A stretch of DNA of 64,000 nt from Massilia psychrophila (GTDB lineage Bacteria > Pseudomonadota > Gammaproteobacteria > Burkholderiales > Burkholderiaceae_D): assembly GCF_002760665.1 (NCBI RefSeq), contig NZ_PDOB01000001.1, positions 310,001 through 374,000 on the forward strand, given 5' to 3'. The notes beneath the pieces were generated by a model. It saw nothing but the letters and a program-made list of their open reading frames with translations. It was not told the origin of the DNA and ran no database searches. A program made the translations under genes and the position numbers. Each line of letters starts with the position of its first letter. Within the stretch, counting starts at the first letter, position 1. This document shows positions 29,646 to 42,429 of this stretch, in pieces.

Positions 29646-31417
29646 ATGGCACGCTGGCAAACGCTATCGGCCGAATCGCGCGAGACCTTCTGGCGCTCGC
29701 TGAAAACCCTCAACGCCAGCCGCATCGTCATCGCGCTGGTGCTGCTGCTGTATCTGGGCTTCGACGCCATGGGCGCGCGCGCGCAGGGCCCGCAGCTGTA
29801 TGCCGAAACCTGCATCGCCTACCTGGCCACGGCGGTGGTGTTCGCCATGGTGACGCTCTGGTGGCGGCGCCGCTTCCTGGCCCAGTTGTCCCTTCAAATC
29901 GCCTGCGACATCGCCGTCATTTCGCTGCTGTACGTCAGCGCCGGCGGCGTTCGCAGCGGCCTGGCCATCCTGTACCTGTTTCCGCTGGCCGGCGCGGCGA
30001 TCCTGGCGCCGCTGATGCTGGCGTTGTTCTCGGCGTCGCTGGTGACGCTGATCCTGATCGGCGAGAGCGCATGGCAGGTGGTTTTCTGGCGCGGCGAAGC
30101 GTCCTTGACGCAGTCGGGCGTGTACGGCGCGTCGTTTTTCGCCATGGTGCTGCTGGTGAGCCGGCTGGCCGCCAAGCTGATCGGCCAGGAGGAACTGGCG
30201 GCGCGGCGCGGCGCCGAGCTCAAGATCGAGCAGGCGGTCAACCGCATCGTCATGGCCGACGTCGGCGACGGCATCCTCGTAGTCGGGTCCGACGGTCATG
30301 TATTGACCAGCAATCCGGCGGCCCAGCGCATGCTGGCACTGAGCGGGGAGGGCGTCGATTTCAGGTTGGCCGACTCGGCGGCGCTGGCGCCGATCGCCCA
30401 GGCCTTCAGCGCCTGGCAGGGATGGGCACCGGACAGTGCCGCACCGGACAGTGCCGCACCGGACAGTGCAGTGCCGAATGGCCAGGGTGCGTTTGTGACG
30501 ATCAAGCCCGGCGAGGACGACGGCATCGGCCCGGGGCCGGGGCCGGTGATGCGCAGCGCGCGGCCCGATCTTGCCGCCCACTTGAAGCTGCGCTTCGCGC
30601 GGGTCGACACGGCCGGCCACGAAACCGGGCGCTGCGTGATTTTCATGCAAGACGTCACGGCGATCGAAAACCAGGCGCAGCAGCTCAAGCTGGCCTCGAT
30701 GGGCCGGCTCACCGCCAGCATTGCCCATGAGGTGCGCAATCCGTTGTCGGCCATCGGCCACGCCACCGCGCTGCTGGCCGAGGACCTGGCCGAGCCGCCG
30801 CAGGCGCGCCTGCTCAAGATCGTCAGCGACAACGTGGCGCGGGTCAATCGCATGGTCGAAGACATCTTGCAGCTCTCGCGCAAGGTGCAGCCGCATTCCG
30901 AACCGCTGCTGCTGGGCGGTTTCCTGGCCGAGCTGCGCCACGAATTCCAGCAAACCCATGCGTTGGCCGACGACATGATCTCGCTCGCCGGCGCCGGCGC
31001 CGCCCCGGTGCGCTTCGATGCGCTGCACCTGCGCGAGGTGGTCGTCAACCTGCTCACCAATGCGATCCGCTACGCCAGCGCCACCGCCGGTTCGATCCGG
31101 CTGTTCGTCGTCAGCGCCGCGCCCGGCCGGATGGAGCTGCACGTGCAGGACGACGGCCCGGGCATCACGCCGCAAGTGCGCGCTCACCTGTTCGAGCCGT
31201 TCTACACCACTTCGAGCAAGGGCACCGGCCTTGGCCTGTACCTGGCGCGCGAACTGTGCCTGAACAACGACGCCATGCTCGACTACGAATACCGCATCGA
31301 TCCCGGCGCATTCGCCCCGCGAAAGGCCAGCGGCAGGTTTGTGATCACGTTCGCCCAACCTGCTGTGCCCCTTTCCCTTCCCCTGATGCGCAATCCAGAT
31401 AACGCGAAGATACTGCC

Positions 31418-31421
<4 letters not shown>
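29646..31421 (+). CDS. pilS: PilS-type sensor histidine kinase
   Basis: 591 residues. N-terminal six-helix membrane domain (about 25-180), a PAS-like segment (IVMADVGDGILVVGSDGHVLTSNPAAQRML, about 199-228), H-box with His361 in SIAHEVRNPLSAIGHA, then the HATPase domain: NLLTNAIRYA, DDGPGI and GTGLGLYLAREL. It phosphorylates PilR to switch on pilin transcription through sigma-54; in Pseudomonas the PilS membrane domain senses pilin in the membrane. Oddity: a threefold repeat of APDSA in the linker (30426-30470). The stop overlaps the pilR start by 4 bp. Longer than the usual 530 residues owing to this linker. Confidence 0.9.
30426..30470. repeat. 15-bp tandem repeat inside pilS, three copies
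   Basis: GCACCGGACAGTGCC at 30426-30440, 30441-30455 and (last base changed) 30456-30470. It is in frame and encodes APDSA three times in the linker between the PAS-like and kinase domains. Confidence 0.9.
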
Positions 31422-32875
<1,454 letters not shown>

Positions 32876-32897
32876 ACGCTTACTTATGCGGCGATCG

Positions 32898-32921
32898 GCG
32901 CCGACGGCTGGCGCTTTTTTT
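32898..32921 (+). terminator. probable terminator of pilS-pilR
   Basis: A short GC stem, GCGCC (32898-32902) with GGCGC (32910-32914), is followed by seven T residues (32915-32921), 22 bp after the pilR stop. Confidence 0.65.
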
Positions 32922-33424
32922 GGCTGACAAAACCTTGCCGAATCGATGTTGAAATCTGTCGAAATCAACCTTCCTGGCTTCCGCAAACAGGGCAAAGTTA
33001 GTGGTCGCTCACCGGCTGGTCGGCGCGCTTTCCAGTTTAATAAATGTCAATGCCCATACGCTAAGAAACTAGCAAATATATAGTCCCCAATGGTGCCGGA
33101 AAGGTATTGCATGCCTATCGGCCAGGTACTACAATTAGTCTTACTTTGACGCTTATGACTAGATGTAGTGGTGCAGAGGCGGGTCGGCCTGGTATTTGGC
33201 CAAGCCACTCGCGGCACGCACCTGACACAATTTTACCCGCCCGGCATCAATCGGAGCGGTATCGAACCAACGGATCGACCCATGCTTCAACGTCGTTTGC
33301 CAACAGGCTGCAACGGTTGGCAGGGTACTCTTTCGCTTTTTATTTGTTGGCGGATCCGCCCATCAGGCGGTCCACTTGATAACAATGGCAGCAGCACGAC
33401 TGCATGCCGCCCCTGGGAGCTTCA
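32922..33424. other. long leader region upstream of nrdA
   Basis: About 500 bp with no credible gene; the short open frames here have no ribosome site or family similarity. It is AT-richer than its surroundings from 32920 to 33180. AGCAAATATATAGTCC at 33071-33086 resembles an NrdR box (consensus close to ACACWATATATWGTGT), but a second box at the usual 31-32 bp spacing is not evident. A hairpin with one bulge (GGATCCGCC 33352-33360, GGCGGTCC 33366-33373) lies about 50 bp before the nrdA start and could affect translation. Confidence 0.4.
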
Positions 33425-36364
<2,940 letters not shown>

Positions 36365-36399
36365 AATAGACACATACATTGAAATCTGCACATTGAAAC

Positions 36400-36421
36400 A
36401 CGCGCCGCTTGGTCGGCGCGT
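36400..36421 (+). other. hairpin in the nrdA-nrdB gap
   Basis: ACGCGCCG (36400-36407) and CGGCGCGT (36414-36421) form a perfect 8-bp stem with a 6-nt loop, 35 bp after the nrdA stop and 31 bp before the nrdB start. There is no T run, so it is more likely an mRNA-processing or stability element than a terminator. Confidence 0.7.
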
Positions 36422-36452
36422 TAACGTCACACCATCAAGAAGGAAATTCATT

Positions 36453-37565
36453 ATGTTGTCATGGGACGAAGATACTTCCAGCCTGCCTGCCGCCGGCTTG
36501 CCGACGGCGGCCGCCACCGAAGCGCCGGCCGACGCCGCGCTCGTTGCCAAGCGCGTCAACAGCGACGACAAGCGCATTATCAACGGCAAGACCGACGTCA
36601 ACCAGCTGGTCCCATTCAAATACAAATGGGCATGGGATAAATACCTGGCAGGTTGCGCGAATCACTGGATGCCGCAAGAGGTCAACATGCAGCGTGACAT
36701 CGAATTGTGGAAAAATCCCAACGGTTTGACCGACGACGAGCGTCGCCTGGTGAAAAGAAACCTGGGCTTCTTCGTGACCGCCGATTCGCTCGCCGCCAAC
36801 AACATCGTGCTCGGCGTTTATCGCCACATCACAGCCCCCGAATGCCGCCAATACATGCTGCGCCAGGCGTTCGAAGAGGCGATCCACACCCACGCTTACC
36901 AGTACATCGTGGAGTCGCTGGGCCTGGATGAAGCGGAGATTTTCAATGCCTACAACGAGATCAAGTCGATCCGCGAAAAGGACGAATTCCTGATTCCTTT
37001 CATTAATACGCTGACCAATCCGGCCTTCACCACCGGCACCACCGAGAGCGACCAGACCTTGCTGAAGTCGCTGATCGTGTTTGCCTGCCTGATGGAAGGG
37101 CTGTTCTTTTACGTCGGCTTTACCCAGATACTGGCGCTCGGCCGGCAGAACAAAATGATGGGAGCGGCGGAACAGTATCAGTATATTTTGCGTGACGAAT
37201 CAATGCATTGCAATTTCGGGATCGATTTGATCAACACGATCAAGATGGAAAATCCGCTGCTGTGGACGCCTGCTTTCCGCGAAGAGATCAAGGCCCTTTT
37301 CCTCAAGGCGGTCGACCTCGAATACGCGTACGCGGAAGACACGATGCCGCGCGGCGTGCTCGGTTTGAATGCCTCCATGTTCAAGGGCTATTTGCGCTTC
37401 ATCGCCAATCGCCGCTCGGTGCAAATCGGGCTCGAACCGCTGTTCCCGCACGAAGAAAATCCGTTCCCGTGGATGAGCGAAATGATCGACATGAAGAAGG
37501 AGCGAAACTTCTTCGAGACGCGCGTGACCGAGTACCAAACCGGTGGCGCATTGAACTGGGAATAG
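36453..37565 (+). CDS. nrdB: class Ia ribonucleoside-diphosphate reductase, beta subunit
   Basis: 370 residues from ATG 36453 (AAGGAAA ribosome site; upstream in-frame sequence overlaps nrdA and is spurious). It holds the di-iron tyrosyl radical cofactor. Visible ligands: Asp111 (FFVTADS), Glu142 and His145 in EEAIHTHAY, and DESMHCNFG further on. The radical Tyr is probably Tyr149 (HTHAYQYI). The C-terminus contains the NrdA-docking tail ending TGGALNWE. Residues 1-50 are an Ala-rich extension absent in E. coli. It forms an operon with nrdA; a terminator is 248 bp beyond the stop. Confidence 0.95.
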   Translation: MLSWDEDTSSLPAAGLPTAAATEAPADAALVAKRVNSDDKRIINGKTDVNQLVPFKYKWAWDKYLAGCANHWMPQEVNMQRDIELWKNPNGLTDDERRLVKRNLGFFVTADSLAANNIVLGVYRHITAPECRQYMLRQAFEEAIHTHAYQYIVESLGLDEAEIFNAYNEIKSIREKDEFLIPFINTLTNPAFTTGTTESDQTLLKSLIVFACLMEGLFFYVGFTQILALGRQNKMMGAAEQYQYILRDESMHCNFGIDLINTIKMENPLLWTPAFREEIKALFLKAVDLEYAYAEDTMPRGVLGLNASMFKGYLRFIANRRSVQIGLEPLFPHEENPFPWMSEMIDMKKERNFFETRVTEYQTGGALNWE

Positions 37566-37812
37566 TGAGAATAAGCGCCTCGTTGGCGCGCCTGCAAAAC
37601 GCGCGCGGTGCATCGCGCGCGTCCCGTTGAGAAAAAGGATGCGAAAAAGTTAGTGCGCCAGTTGCGCACTGACAAGGTTATCGTGTACTTTACGTGATTG
37701 AATTTGTCGAAACGTGAACGCGCCGATTTTTTTGCGCGGACGTCGACGCAAACCCGATCAAAAATGGGACGCTGATTCAACCAGATATGCACTTGACCTC
37801 ATCGCAAAAATT

Positions 37813-37853
37813 AAGCCGCCCTGCCTGATTTTGTTCAGGCATGGCGGCTTTTT
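37813..37853 (+). terminator. rho-independent terminator downstream of nrdB
   Basis: Stem AAGCCGCCCTGCCTGA (37813-37828) with TCAGGCATGGCGGCTT (37835-37850), one mismatch, 6-nt loop, followed by TTTCTTTT. Confidence 0.85.
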
Positions 37854-37936
37854 CTTTTCGTGGTCAACGTACTTGATGTGAACAGCGCACTGGTAACACC
37901 GATTTTGTCGTCGCGAGATACCGATGACTATGGCTG

Positions 37937-37968
37937 AACTGCTGCACCCGTGAGGAGGTGCAGCAGTT
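37937..37968. other. perfect 12-bp hairpin upstream of the histone-like gene
   Basis: AACTGCTGCACC (37937-37948) and GGTGCAGCAGTT (37957-37968) flank an 8-nt loop. Only a short T run follows, so it may be a weak terminator or a regulatory structure. Confidence 0.65.
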
Positions 37969-38104
37969 TAGCTGGTGCCGAATTCATTAGCATAAACAAC
38001 GAACGCGTTTGTGCCGATGAATAATTCGCTCGATCACCTATACGGGTCGGACGGGTTTTAACCTTGTAGCGTATTTTTCCCATCGCAGATGAAGGAGAAC
38101 TCAA

Positions 38105-39202
38105 ATGGCAACAGCCGCAAAGAAATCAGTAGCAAAAAAACCGGTCGCTAAAGCCGCCGCCGAGAAACCAGTCGCCAAGACGGCGTTGAAAGTGGCAGCA
38201 GCGAAGAAAGCAGCGCCAAAGGCAGCAACCAAGGTAGCAACCAAGGTAGCCGCCAAGCCAGTGGCGAAAAAAGCCGCAGCAGTCAAGCCGGCCGCAGCCA
38301 AGAAAGCCGCACCAAAAGCGGCCGCGAAGCCAGTTGCGAAAAAAGCCGCGGCCAAGCCGGCAGTCAAGAAAGCAGCTCCAAAGGCAGCCGCCAAGCCAGT
38401 TGCCAAAAAAGCGGCTCCAAAAGCCGCAGCCAAGCCAGTAGCGAAGAAGGCAGCGCCAAAAGCTGCGGCTAAACCTGTAGCTAAACCTGCAGCCAAAAAA
38501 GCGTCTGCAAAAGCAGCAGCCAAGCCAGTAGCCAAAAAAGCGGCTCCAAAAGCAGCGGCCAAGCCAGTCGCCAAAAAAGCGGCTCCAAAAGCAGCTGCCA
38601 AGCCAGTAGCAAAGAAGGCCGCTACCAAGGCGACAGCACCAGCGGCGAAGAAAGCTGCGCCAAAATCAGCGGCGAAAAAAGCAGCGCCGAAAGCGGCAGC
38701 CAAGCCGATCGTTAAAAAAGCGGCTGTTAAAGCGACCCAGCCAGCAGCGAAGAAAACAGCAGTAACCAAAGCCGCCACCAAGGTGACGCAGCCAGCAGCA
38801 AAAAAAATGGCCACCAAGGTGCCGCAGCCAGCAGCAAAAAAGGTGGCGGCTAAGCCAGCAGCAAAAAAGCCGGTTAAGGCTGCGGCAAAGCCAGCAGCCA
38901 AGCCAGCAGTAGCAGCCAAGCCAGCAGCTAAGCCGGCAGCCAAGCCAGCAGTAGCGGCAAAGCCGGCAGCAGCCAAGCCGGCAGCAGCCGCTGCGGCTCC
39001 AGCGGCGCCAGCGGCAGCAGCCAAACCAGCGGTGAAAAAGCCAGCTGCGCCTAAAAAGGCGGCTGCACCAAAGGCGGCACCGGCAGCAGCACCTGCGGCG
39101 GCGGCACCAGCACCAGCTGCGCCGACAGCACCGGCGCCAGCGGCTAAAACCGTGTTAGCGCCGGCAGCAGCATGGCCTTTCCCGACCAGCAGCCGTCCGT
39201 AA
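38105..39202 (+). CDS. histone H1-like Ala/Lys/Pro-rich nucleoid protein
   Basis: 365 residues, nearly all Ala, Lys, Pro and Val, with no signal peptide. The N-terminal 270 residues repeat units like KAAPKAAAKPVAKKA about a dozen times. The next 90 residues shift to AAKPAVAAKPAA and then Ala/Pro with few lysines, ending WPFPTSSRP. This is the composition of bacterial histone H1-like proteins (AlgP, HctB, BpH1 types), which bind DNA non-specifically and compact the nucleoid. The repeats make length variable between strains. Strong ribosome site GAAGGAG; followed by a clean terminator, so it is monocistronic. AAG/AAA-rich codons lower its GC. Confidence 0.85.
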   Translation: MATAAKKSVAKKPVAKAAAEKPVAKTALKVAAAKKAAPKAATKVATKVAAKPVAKKAAAVKPAAAKKAAPKAAAKPVAKKAAAKPAVKKAAPKAAAKPVAKKAAPKAAAKPVAKKAAPKAAAKPVAKPAAKKASAKAAAKPVAKKAAPKAAAKPVAKKAAPKAAAKPVAKKAATKATAPAAKKAAPKSAAKKAAPKAAAKPIVKKAAVKATQPAAKKTAVTKAATKVTQPAAKKMATKVPQPAAKKVAAKPAAKKPVKAAAKPAAKPAVAAKPAAKPAAKPAVAAKPAAAKPAAAAAAPAAPAAAAKPAVKKPAAPKKAAAPKAAPAAAPAAAAPAPAAPTAPAPAAKTVLAPAAAWPFPTSSRP

Positions 39203-39232
39203 TAGCCAGCTGCGCCTGGATCAGGCAAAATA

Positions 39233-39268
39233 CCGCTGTGTGACAAGTCTCACACAGCGGTTTTTTTT
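39233..39268 (+). terminator. rho-independent terminator of the histone-like gene
   Basis: A perfect 11-bp stem, CCGCTGTGTGA (39233-39243) with TCACACAGCGG (39250-39260), is followed by eight T residues (39261-39268). Confidence 0.93.
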
Positions 39269-39285
39269 AAGTTTAAGGAGTCGTC

Positions 39286-39816
39286 GTGCTCAGTATTCTC
39301 CAGTTGATCGTGGACGCCATCGCCACCGTGCTCGGCGGCGTCTTGCTGCTTCGTTTCTGGATGCAGGCGATTCGTGTCCGGCCACCCGCTTCAGTGGCAC
39401 AATTCACCTTTACCTTGTCCGACTGGCTGGTGCGTCCCTTGCGCCGCCTTGTGCCGGGTGTGGGCGGCTATGACTGGGCCAGCCTGATCGGCGCCTTCCT
39501 GGTGGTGTTCCTGGCGAGCTCGGTATTGTTCCTGTCCGGCTTGTCGGGTACGACGGTGTTCCTGATGGCGCTCTACCGCTTCCTCAGCTGGATCCTGTAC
39601 GGTTTCATGGCCTTGCTGGTCGTCGAGGCGATTTTTAGCTGGGTTAACCCGCATGCGCCGTTGGCGCCGCTGGTAAGGGCCCTGAACGACCCGCTGCTGC
39701 GTCCGCTGCGCAAGGTCGTGCCGCTGCTCGGCGGGCTCGACCTGTCGATGCTGGTGGCGCTGATCCTGCTGCAGATTGCACATCTGCTATTGGGCATGGC
39801 GTTCGGTTTTCGGTGA
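39286..39816 (+). CDS. YggT family membrane protein
   Basis: 176 residues from GTG 39286 (ribosome site AAGGAG at 39274-39279). Two YGGT repeats, each with paired hydrophobic helices: LLLRFWMQAIRV with LVRPLRRLVPGVGGYDWASL, then VEAIFSWVNPHAPLAPLVRALNDPLLRPLRKVVP with LGGLDLSMLVALILLQI. An inner-membrane protein; reported roles in other bacteria include osmotic tolerance and cell-division or photosystem-related assembly, so the function here is not assigned. It begins just after the histone-like gene's terminator and is followed by the DUF167 gene, its usual partner. Confidence 0.9.
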   Translation: MLSILQLIVDAIATVLGGVLLLRFWMQAIRVRPPASVAQFTFTLSDWLVRPLRRLVPGVGGYDWASLIGAFLVVFLASSVLFLSGLSGTTVFLMALYRFLSWILYGFMALLVVEAIFSWVNPHAPLAPLVRALNDPLLRPLRKVVPLLGGLDLSMLVALILLQIAHLLLGMAFGFR

Positions 39817-39844
39817 CCCGCGGTAAGCCGTCGGTGAGCCATCG

Positions 39845-40144
39845 ATGAGCCGTCCCTGGTGCTGCGCACTGCCGGGCGGCGTGCGCATTGCGGTGCAGAT
39901 AACCCCGAACGCGAAGAAGACCGAAGTGGTGGGCGTGCAGGACGATGCCCTCAAGCTCAAACTGCAGGCGCAGCCGATCGAGGGCAGGGCGAACGAAGCG
40001 CTGGCCAAGTTTCTGGCGGCGGCCCTGTCGATGCCGAAAAGCGCGGTCACCATCACGCAAGGCTTGCGCTGCAAGCGCAAGCTGGTTGAAGTGATGTCGG
40101 GCGTGCTGACGGTGGCAGAGGTCGAACGGCTGCTGGTGCCGTGA
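39845..40144 (+). CDS. DUF167 / YggU family protein
   Basis: 99 residues, small cytoplasmic alpha/beta protein. Conserved features: VRIAVQITPNAKKTEVVG, LKLKLQAQPIEGRANEAL and VTITQGLRCKRKLVEV, which match the YggU/DUF167 fold. Function unknown. It follows the YggT gene after 28 bp on the same strand, a pairing conserved across proteobacteria. Confidence 0.9.
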   Translation: MSRPWCCALPGGVRIAVQITPNAKKTEVVGVQDDALKLKLQAQPIEGRANEALAKFLAAALSMPKSAVTITQGLRCKRKLVEVMSGVLTVAEVERLLVP

Positions 40145-40156
40145 GCTGAGGTTGAC

Positions 40157-40186
40157 ATTGGGTCCCCGCGTTCGCGACGACCCAAT
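40157..40186. terminator. hairpin between convergent DUF167 and PfkB genes
   Basis: ATTGGGTC (40157-40164) and GACCCAAT (40179-40186) form an 8-bp stem with a 14-nt loop that can itself pair partly. It lies between two convergent stop codons and is a plausible bidirectional terminator, though without long T runs. Confidence 0.5.
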
Positions 40187-40191
40187 TTGCC

Positions 40192-41130
40192 CTAAAACCG
40201 GTAATTGAATTCTTTGTCGAACCGCTCGGCGATGTCAGTGGCGGTGAAGACGTGGTTCTGACCGCCCTGGTGGCCGATCTTGATCGAACCGAGCAGGCTG
40301 GCCAGGCGGCCGGTGGTCGGCCAGTCGAAGCCGTTGGCGATGCCGTATAGCAGGCCGGCGCGGTAGGCGTCGCCGCAACCGGTCGGGTCGACCACGCTTG
40401 GCGCCGCGACGCATGGGATATCGAAGCGCTTTCCGCCCGCATGAATTTCCGAGCCGTTTTCGCTGCGGGTGACGATCAGCGCATCGAGCCTGCCGGCGAT
40501 GTCGGCCAAGGTCAAGCCGGTGCGGTCCATCAGCATCTCGAATTCGTAGTCGTTGGCGGCCAGGTAGCTGGCCTTGTCGATGAAGTCGATCAATTCGGCG
40601 CCGCTGAACATCGGCAACTGCTGGCCCGGGTCGAACATGAACGGCACGTTCTGGGCGGCGCAGTCGGTGGCGTGCTTGAGCATGCCGTCGCGGCCGTCCG
40701 GTGCGATGATCGCCACCGCCAGCGGCCCGCAGTCGGCGACGTTGTTCTCATGCGAGAACTGCATGGCGCCCGGGTGGAAAGCGTTGATCTGATTGTTGTC
40801 GAGGTCGGCCGTGACGAAGCATTGGGCAGTGTAGGCGTCGGCGATTTTCCGGATCGCGCGCGTCGGGATGCCGAGCCGCTCGAAGCGCTCGAGGTAGTCG
40901 CCGCCGTCCTGACCGATGGTGGCCATGATCAACGGGTCGCCGCCCAGCATCTTCAGGTTGTAGGCGATGTTCGCCGAGCAGCCGCCGAACTCGGTGCGCA
41001 GGGTCGGCACCAGGAACGACACGTTGACCTTGTGCATGTGCTCGGCCATCAGGGTTTCGGCGAAGCGGCCGTGGAACTGCATGATCTTGTCGAAGGCGAG
41101 CGATCCGCAGATCAGGGTGGTTTTGTTCAT
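40192..41130 (-). CDS. PfkB-family carbohydrate kinase (adenosine kinase-like)
   Basis: 312 residues. Ribokinase-fold signatures: GGCSANIAYNLKMLGG near 49-64 (substrate loop) and DPTGCGDAYRAGLLYG near 252-267 (anion hole with the catalytic Asp in GCGD). It transfers phosphate from ATP to a sugar or nucleoside hydroxyl. The betaproteobacterial group is often annotated as adenosine or sugar kinase without proof. It is the last gene of the minus-strand run: 10 bp separate it from the DUF3426 gene, so co-transcription is likely. Confidence 0.85.
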   Translation of the reverse strand: MNKTTLICGSLAFDKIMQFHGRFAETLMAEHMHKVNVSFLVPTLRTEFGGCSANIAYNLKMLGGDPLIMATIGQDGGDYLERFERLGIPTRAIRKIADAYTAQCFVTADLDNNQINAFHPGAMQFSHENNVADCGPLAVAIIAPDGRDGMLKHATDCAAQNVPFMFDPGQQLPMFSGAELIDFIDKASYLAANDYEFEMLMDRTGLTLADIAGRLDALIVTRSENGSEIHAGGKRFDIPCVAAPSVVDPTGCGDAYRAGLLYGIANGFDWPTTGRLASLLGSIKIGHQGGQNHVFTATDIAERFDKEFNYRF

Positions 41131-41140
41131 GGGTTCAGCC

Positions 41141-42424
41141 TTATGGATAGAAGATGGCGATATGATAGCCGGAAGCCTTGACCTGATTCAGCTCGAAAGC
41201 GAGTTTGACTGCCTGCTCCGAGCGCGGCGCGATGCCCATGGCCGGCGCCACGCCTTGCGGCAGGTATTCGGCCGGCGTGAATACCCGCCGCACCAGCGGT
41301 TTGTCGTTGGCGTCGGTCAATGCCAGTTCGAGGTGCGGCCAGGCCTGCACCAGGCTGGCCTGGTTGCGCAGCAAGGTGGTGAACGAAAAGGTATTGGCGC
41401 CGAGCGACTGCAGTTCGCCGGTTTCGACGCTGAGGGCGTCGATCTGGGCCGGCAGCTCGACCTTGCAGCCGAACACGGCGCAGGCGCCCGTCAGCAGCGC
41501 CTTTGCCTGCGGATGACGGGCCGCCAGCACGTTGCGAAACGAGATCACGCCCTGGGCGGCCAGTGCCAGCACCAACAGGGCGCAAGCGGCGCCCAGCACA
41601 AGGCGCCGGCGGCCGCCGGTTCGCGCTTTGTGCCGGCTGATCTTGACGAATTCGGGTTCATGTTCGCCCGGCTCGGGTGTCGGCGCGATCGCCGCCACGT
41701 GCGCTTCCGCTTTTCTTTTCCTGGCGGCGTCGACCGCTGGCCTTGGCATGGAAAGAGGCGCCGGCGCGGCCGTGGCCGAAGCGCGCATCAGCAGCGGCGG
41801 CTGAAAATCGACGAATGCCGCGCGCGTGGGCGATGGCCCAGGCTCCGATGTTGCCGCGGCTTGATCGATGTCGTCGTCCAGCACCGGGAGGGCCAGAATT
41901 TCCTGGTCGACTGGTTGCCCCAAAACCGGGTCAGACCCCATTTGCGGGGACTCTGGTTCTGGTGCAGGTGCAGGCAGCGGTTCCGCCGTAGGGTGCAGCG
42001 ACTTCGGCAGGATGCCGAACGGATCGAAGGTAGTGTCGAAGTCGAGCGTGTGGATCGGCTCTTGCTGCGTGGGCTCATCATGCGTCGGCGCTTGCGGCAC
42101 CGGCTTTTCGTGCGCTACTGCGCCGCTGTGCCTGGCGTCGATGGCCGCTACTTCGGCATCGAAGGCGGCGCTCGCCGATGGCCCTGGCGCGTTCAGCGCA
42201 TGCGCATCGTCGCTTGGCGGCGTAGCGGACGGCGCGCTGGCTGGAACGGTTGCGGTTGCGGTTGCGGCAACGGCAGCGGCAGCGGCAAGGTCGAGCAGCG
42301 CGGCATTGCCGTCGAAAACTTCATTGCAGGCGCCGCAACGCACTATGCCCCCACGCAGCTTCAACTGGTCCGAAGCGACCCGGAACGTCGTGTTGCAGTG
42401 GGGGCAAATAGTGGCGAGCGCCAT
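41141..42424 (-). CDS. MJ0042-type zinc-ribbon protein with C-terminal DUF3426
   Basis: 427 residues. N-terminal zinc ribbon: CPHC at 8-11 and CGAC near 31-34 (ICPHCNTTFRVASDQLKLRG, then IVRCGACNEVFDG). A long Ala/Pro/Glu-rich variable region (about 45-265), one membrane helix near 272-295 (LVLGAACALLVLALAAQGVI) and a C-terminal DUF3426 domain (LETGELQSLGANTF, VFTPAEYLPQGVAPAMGIAPRSEQ). A single-pass inner-membrane protein of unknown function, always near prmA in betaproteobacteria. Oddity: the segment encoding MGSDPVLGQP contains a copy of the GGGTCAGACCCC repeat (41922-41940). It starts 5 bp after the prmA stop. Confidence 0.85.
   Translation of the reverse strand: MALATICPHCNTTFRVASDQLKLRGGIVRCGACNEVFDGNAALLDLAAAAAVAATATATVPASAPSATPPSDDAHALNAPGPSASAAFDAEVAAIDARHSGAVAHEKPVPQAPTHDEPTQQEPIHTLDFDTTFDPFGILPKSLHPTAEPLPAPAPEPESPQMGSDPVLGQPVDQEILALPVLDDDIDQAAATSEPGPSPTRAAFVDFQPPLLMRASATAAPAPLSMPRPAVDAARKRKAEAHVAAIAPTPEPGEHEPEFVKISRHKARTGGRRRLVLGAACALLVLALAAQGVISFRNVLAARHPQAKALLTGACAVFGCKVELPAQIDALSVETGELQSLGANTFSFTTLLRNQASLVQAWPHLELALTDANDKPLVRRVFTPAEYLPQGVAPAMGIAPRSEQAVKLAFELNQVKASGYHIAIFYP
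41922..41940. repeat. GGGTCAGACCCC repeat copy inside the DUF3426 gene
   Basis: AAAACCGGGTCAGACCCCA matches the parE-parC repeat unit (A run, GGGTC-N-GACCCC) and sits in frame in the variable linker of the zinc-ribbon protein. Confidence 0.65.
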
Positions 42425-42429
42425 GCCTT

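Larger units (their letters stand above)
37566..38104. other. 539-bp intergenic region between nrdB and the histone-like gene
   Basis: No credible gene. It contains the nrdB-side terminator at 37813-37853 and a second hairpin at 37937-37968, described separately. The stretch 37630-37800 is AT-richer and shows nothing identifiable. The promoter of the histone-like gene must lie between about 37970 and 38090; the ribosome site GAAGGAGAA is at 38092-38100. Confidence 0.5.
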
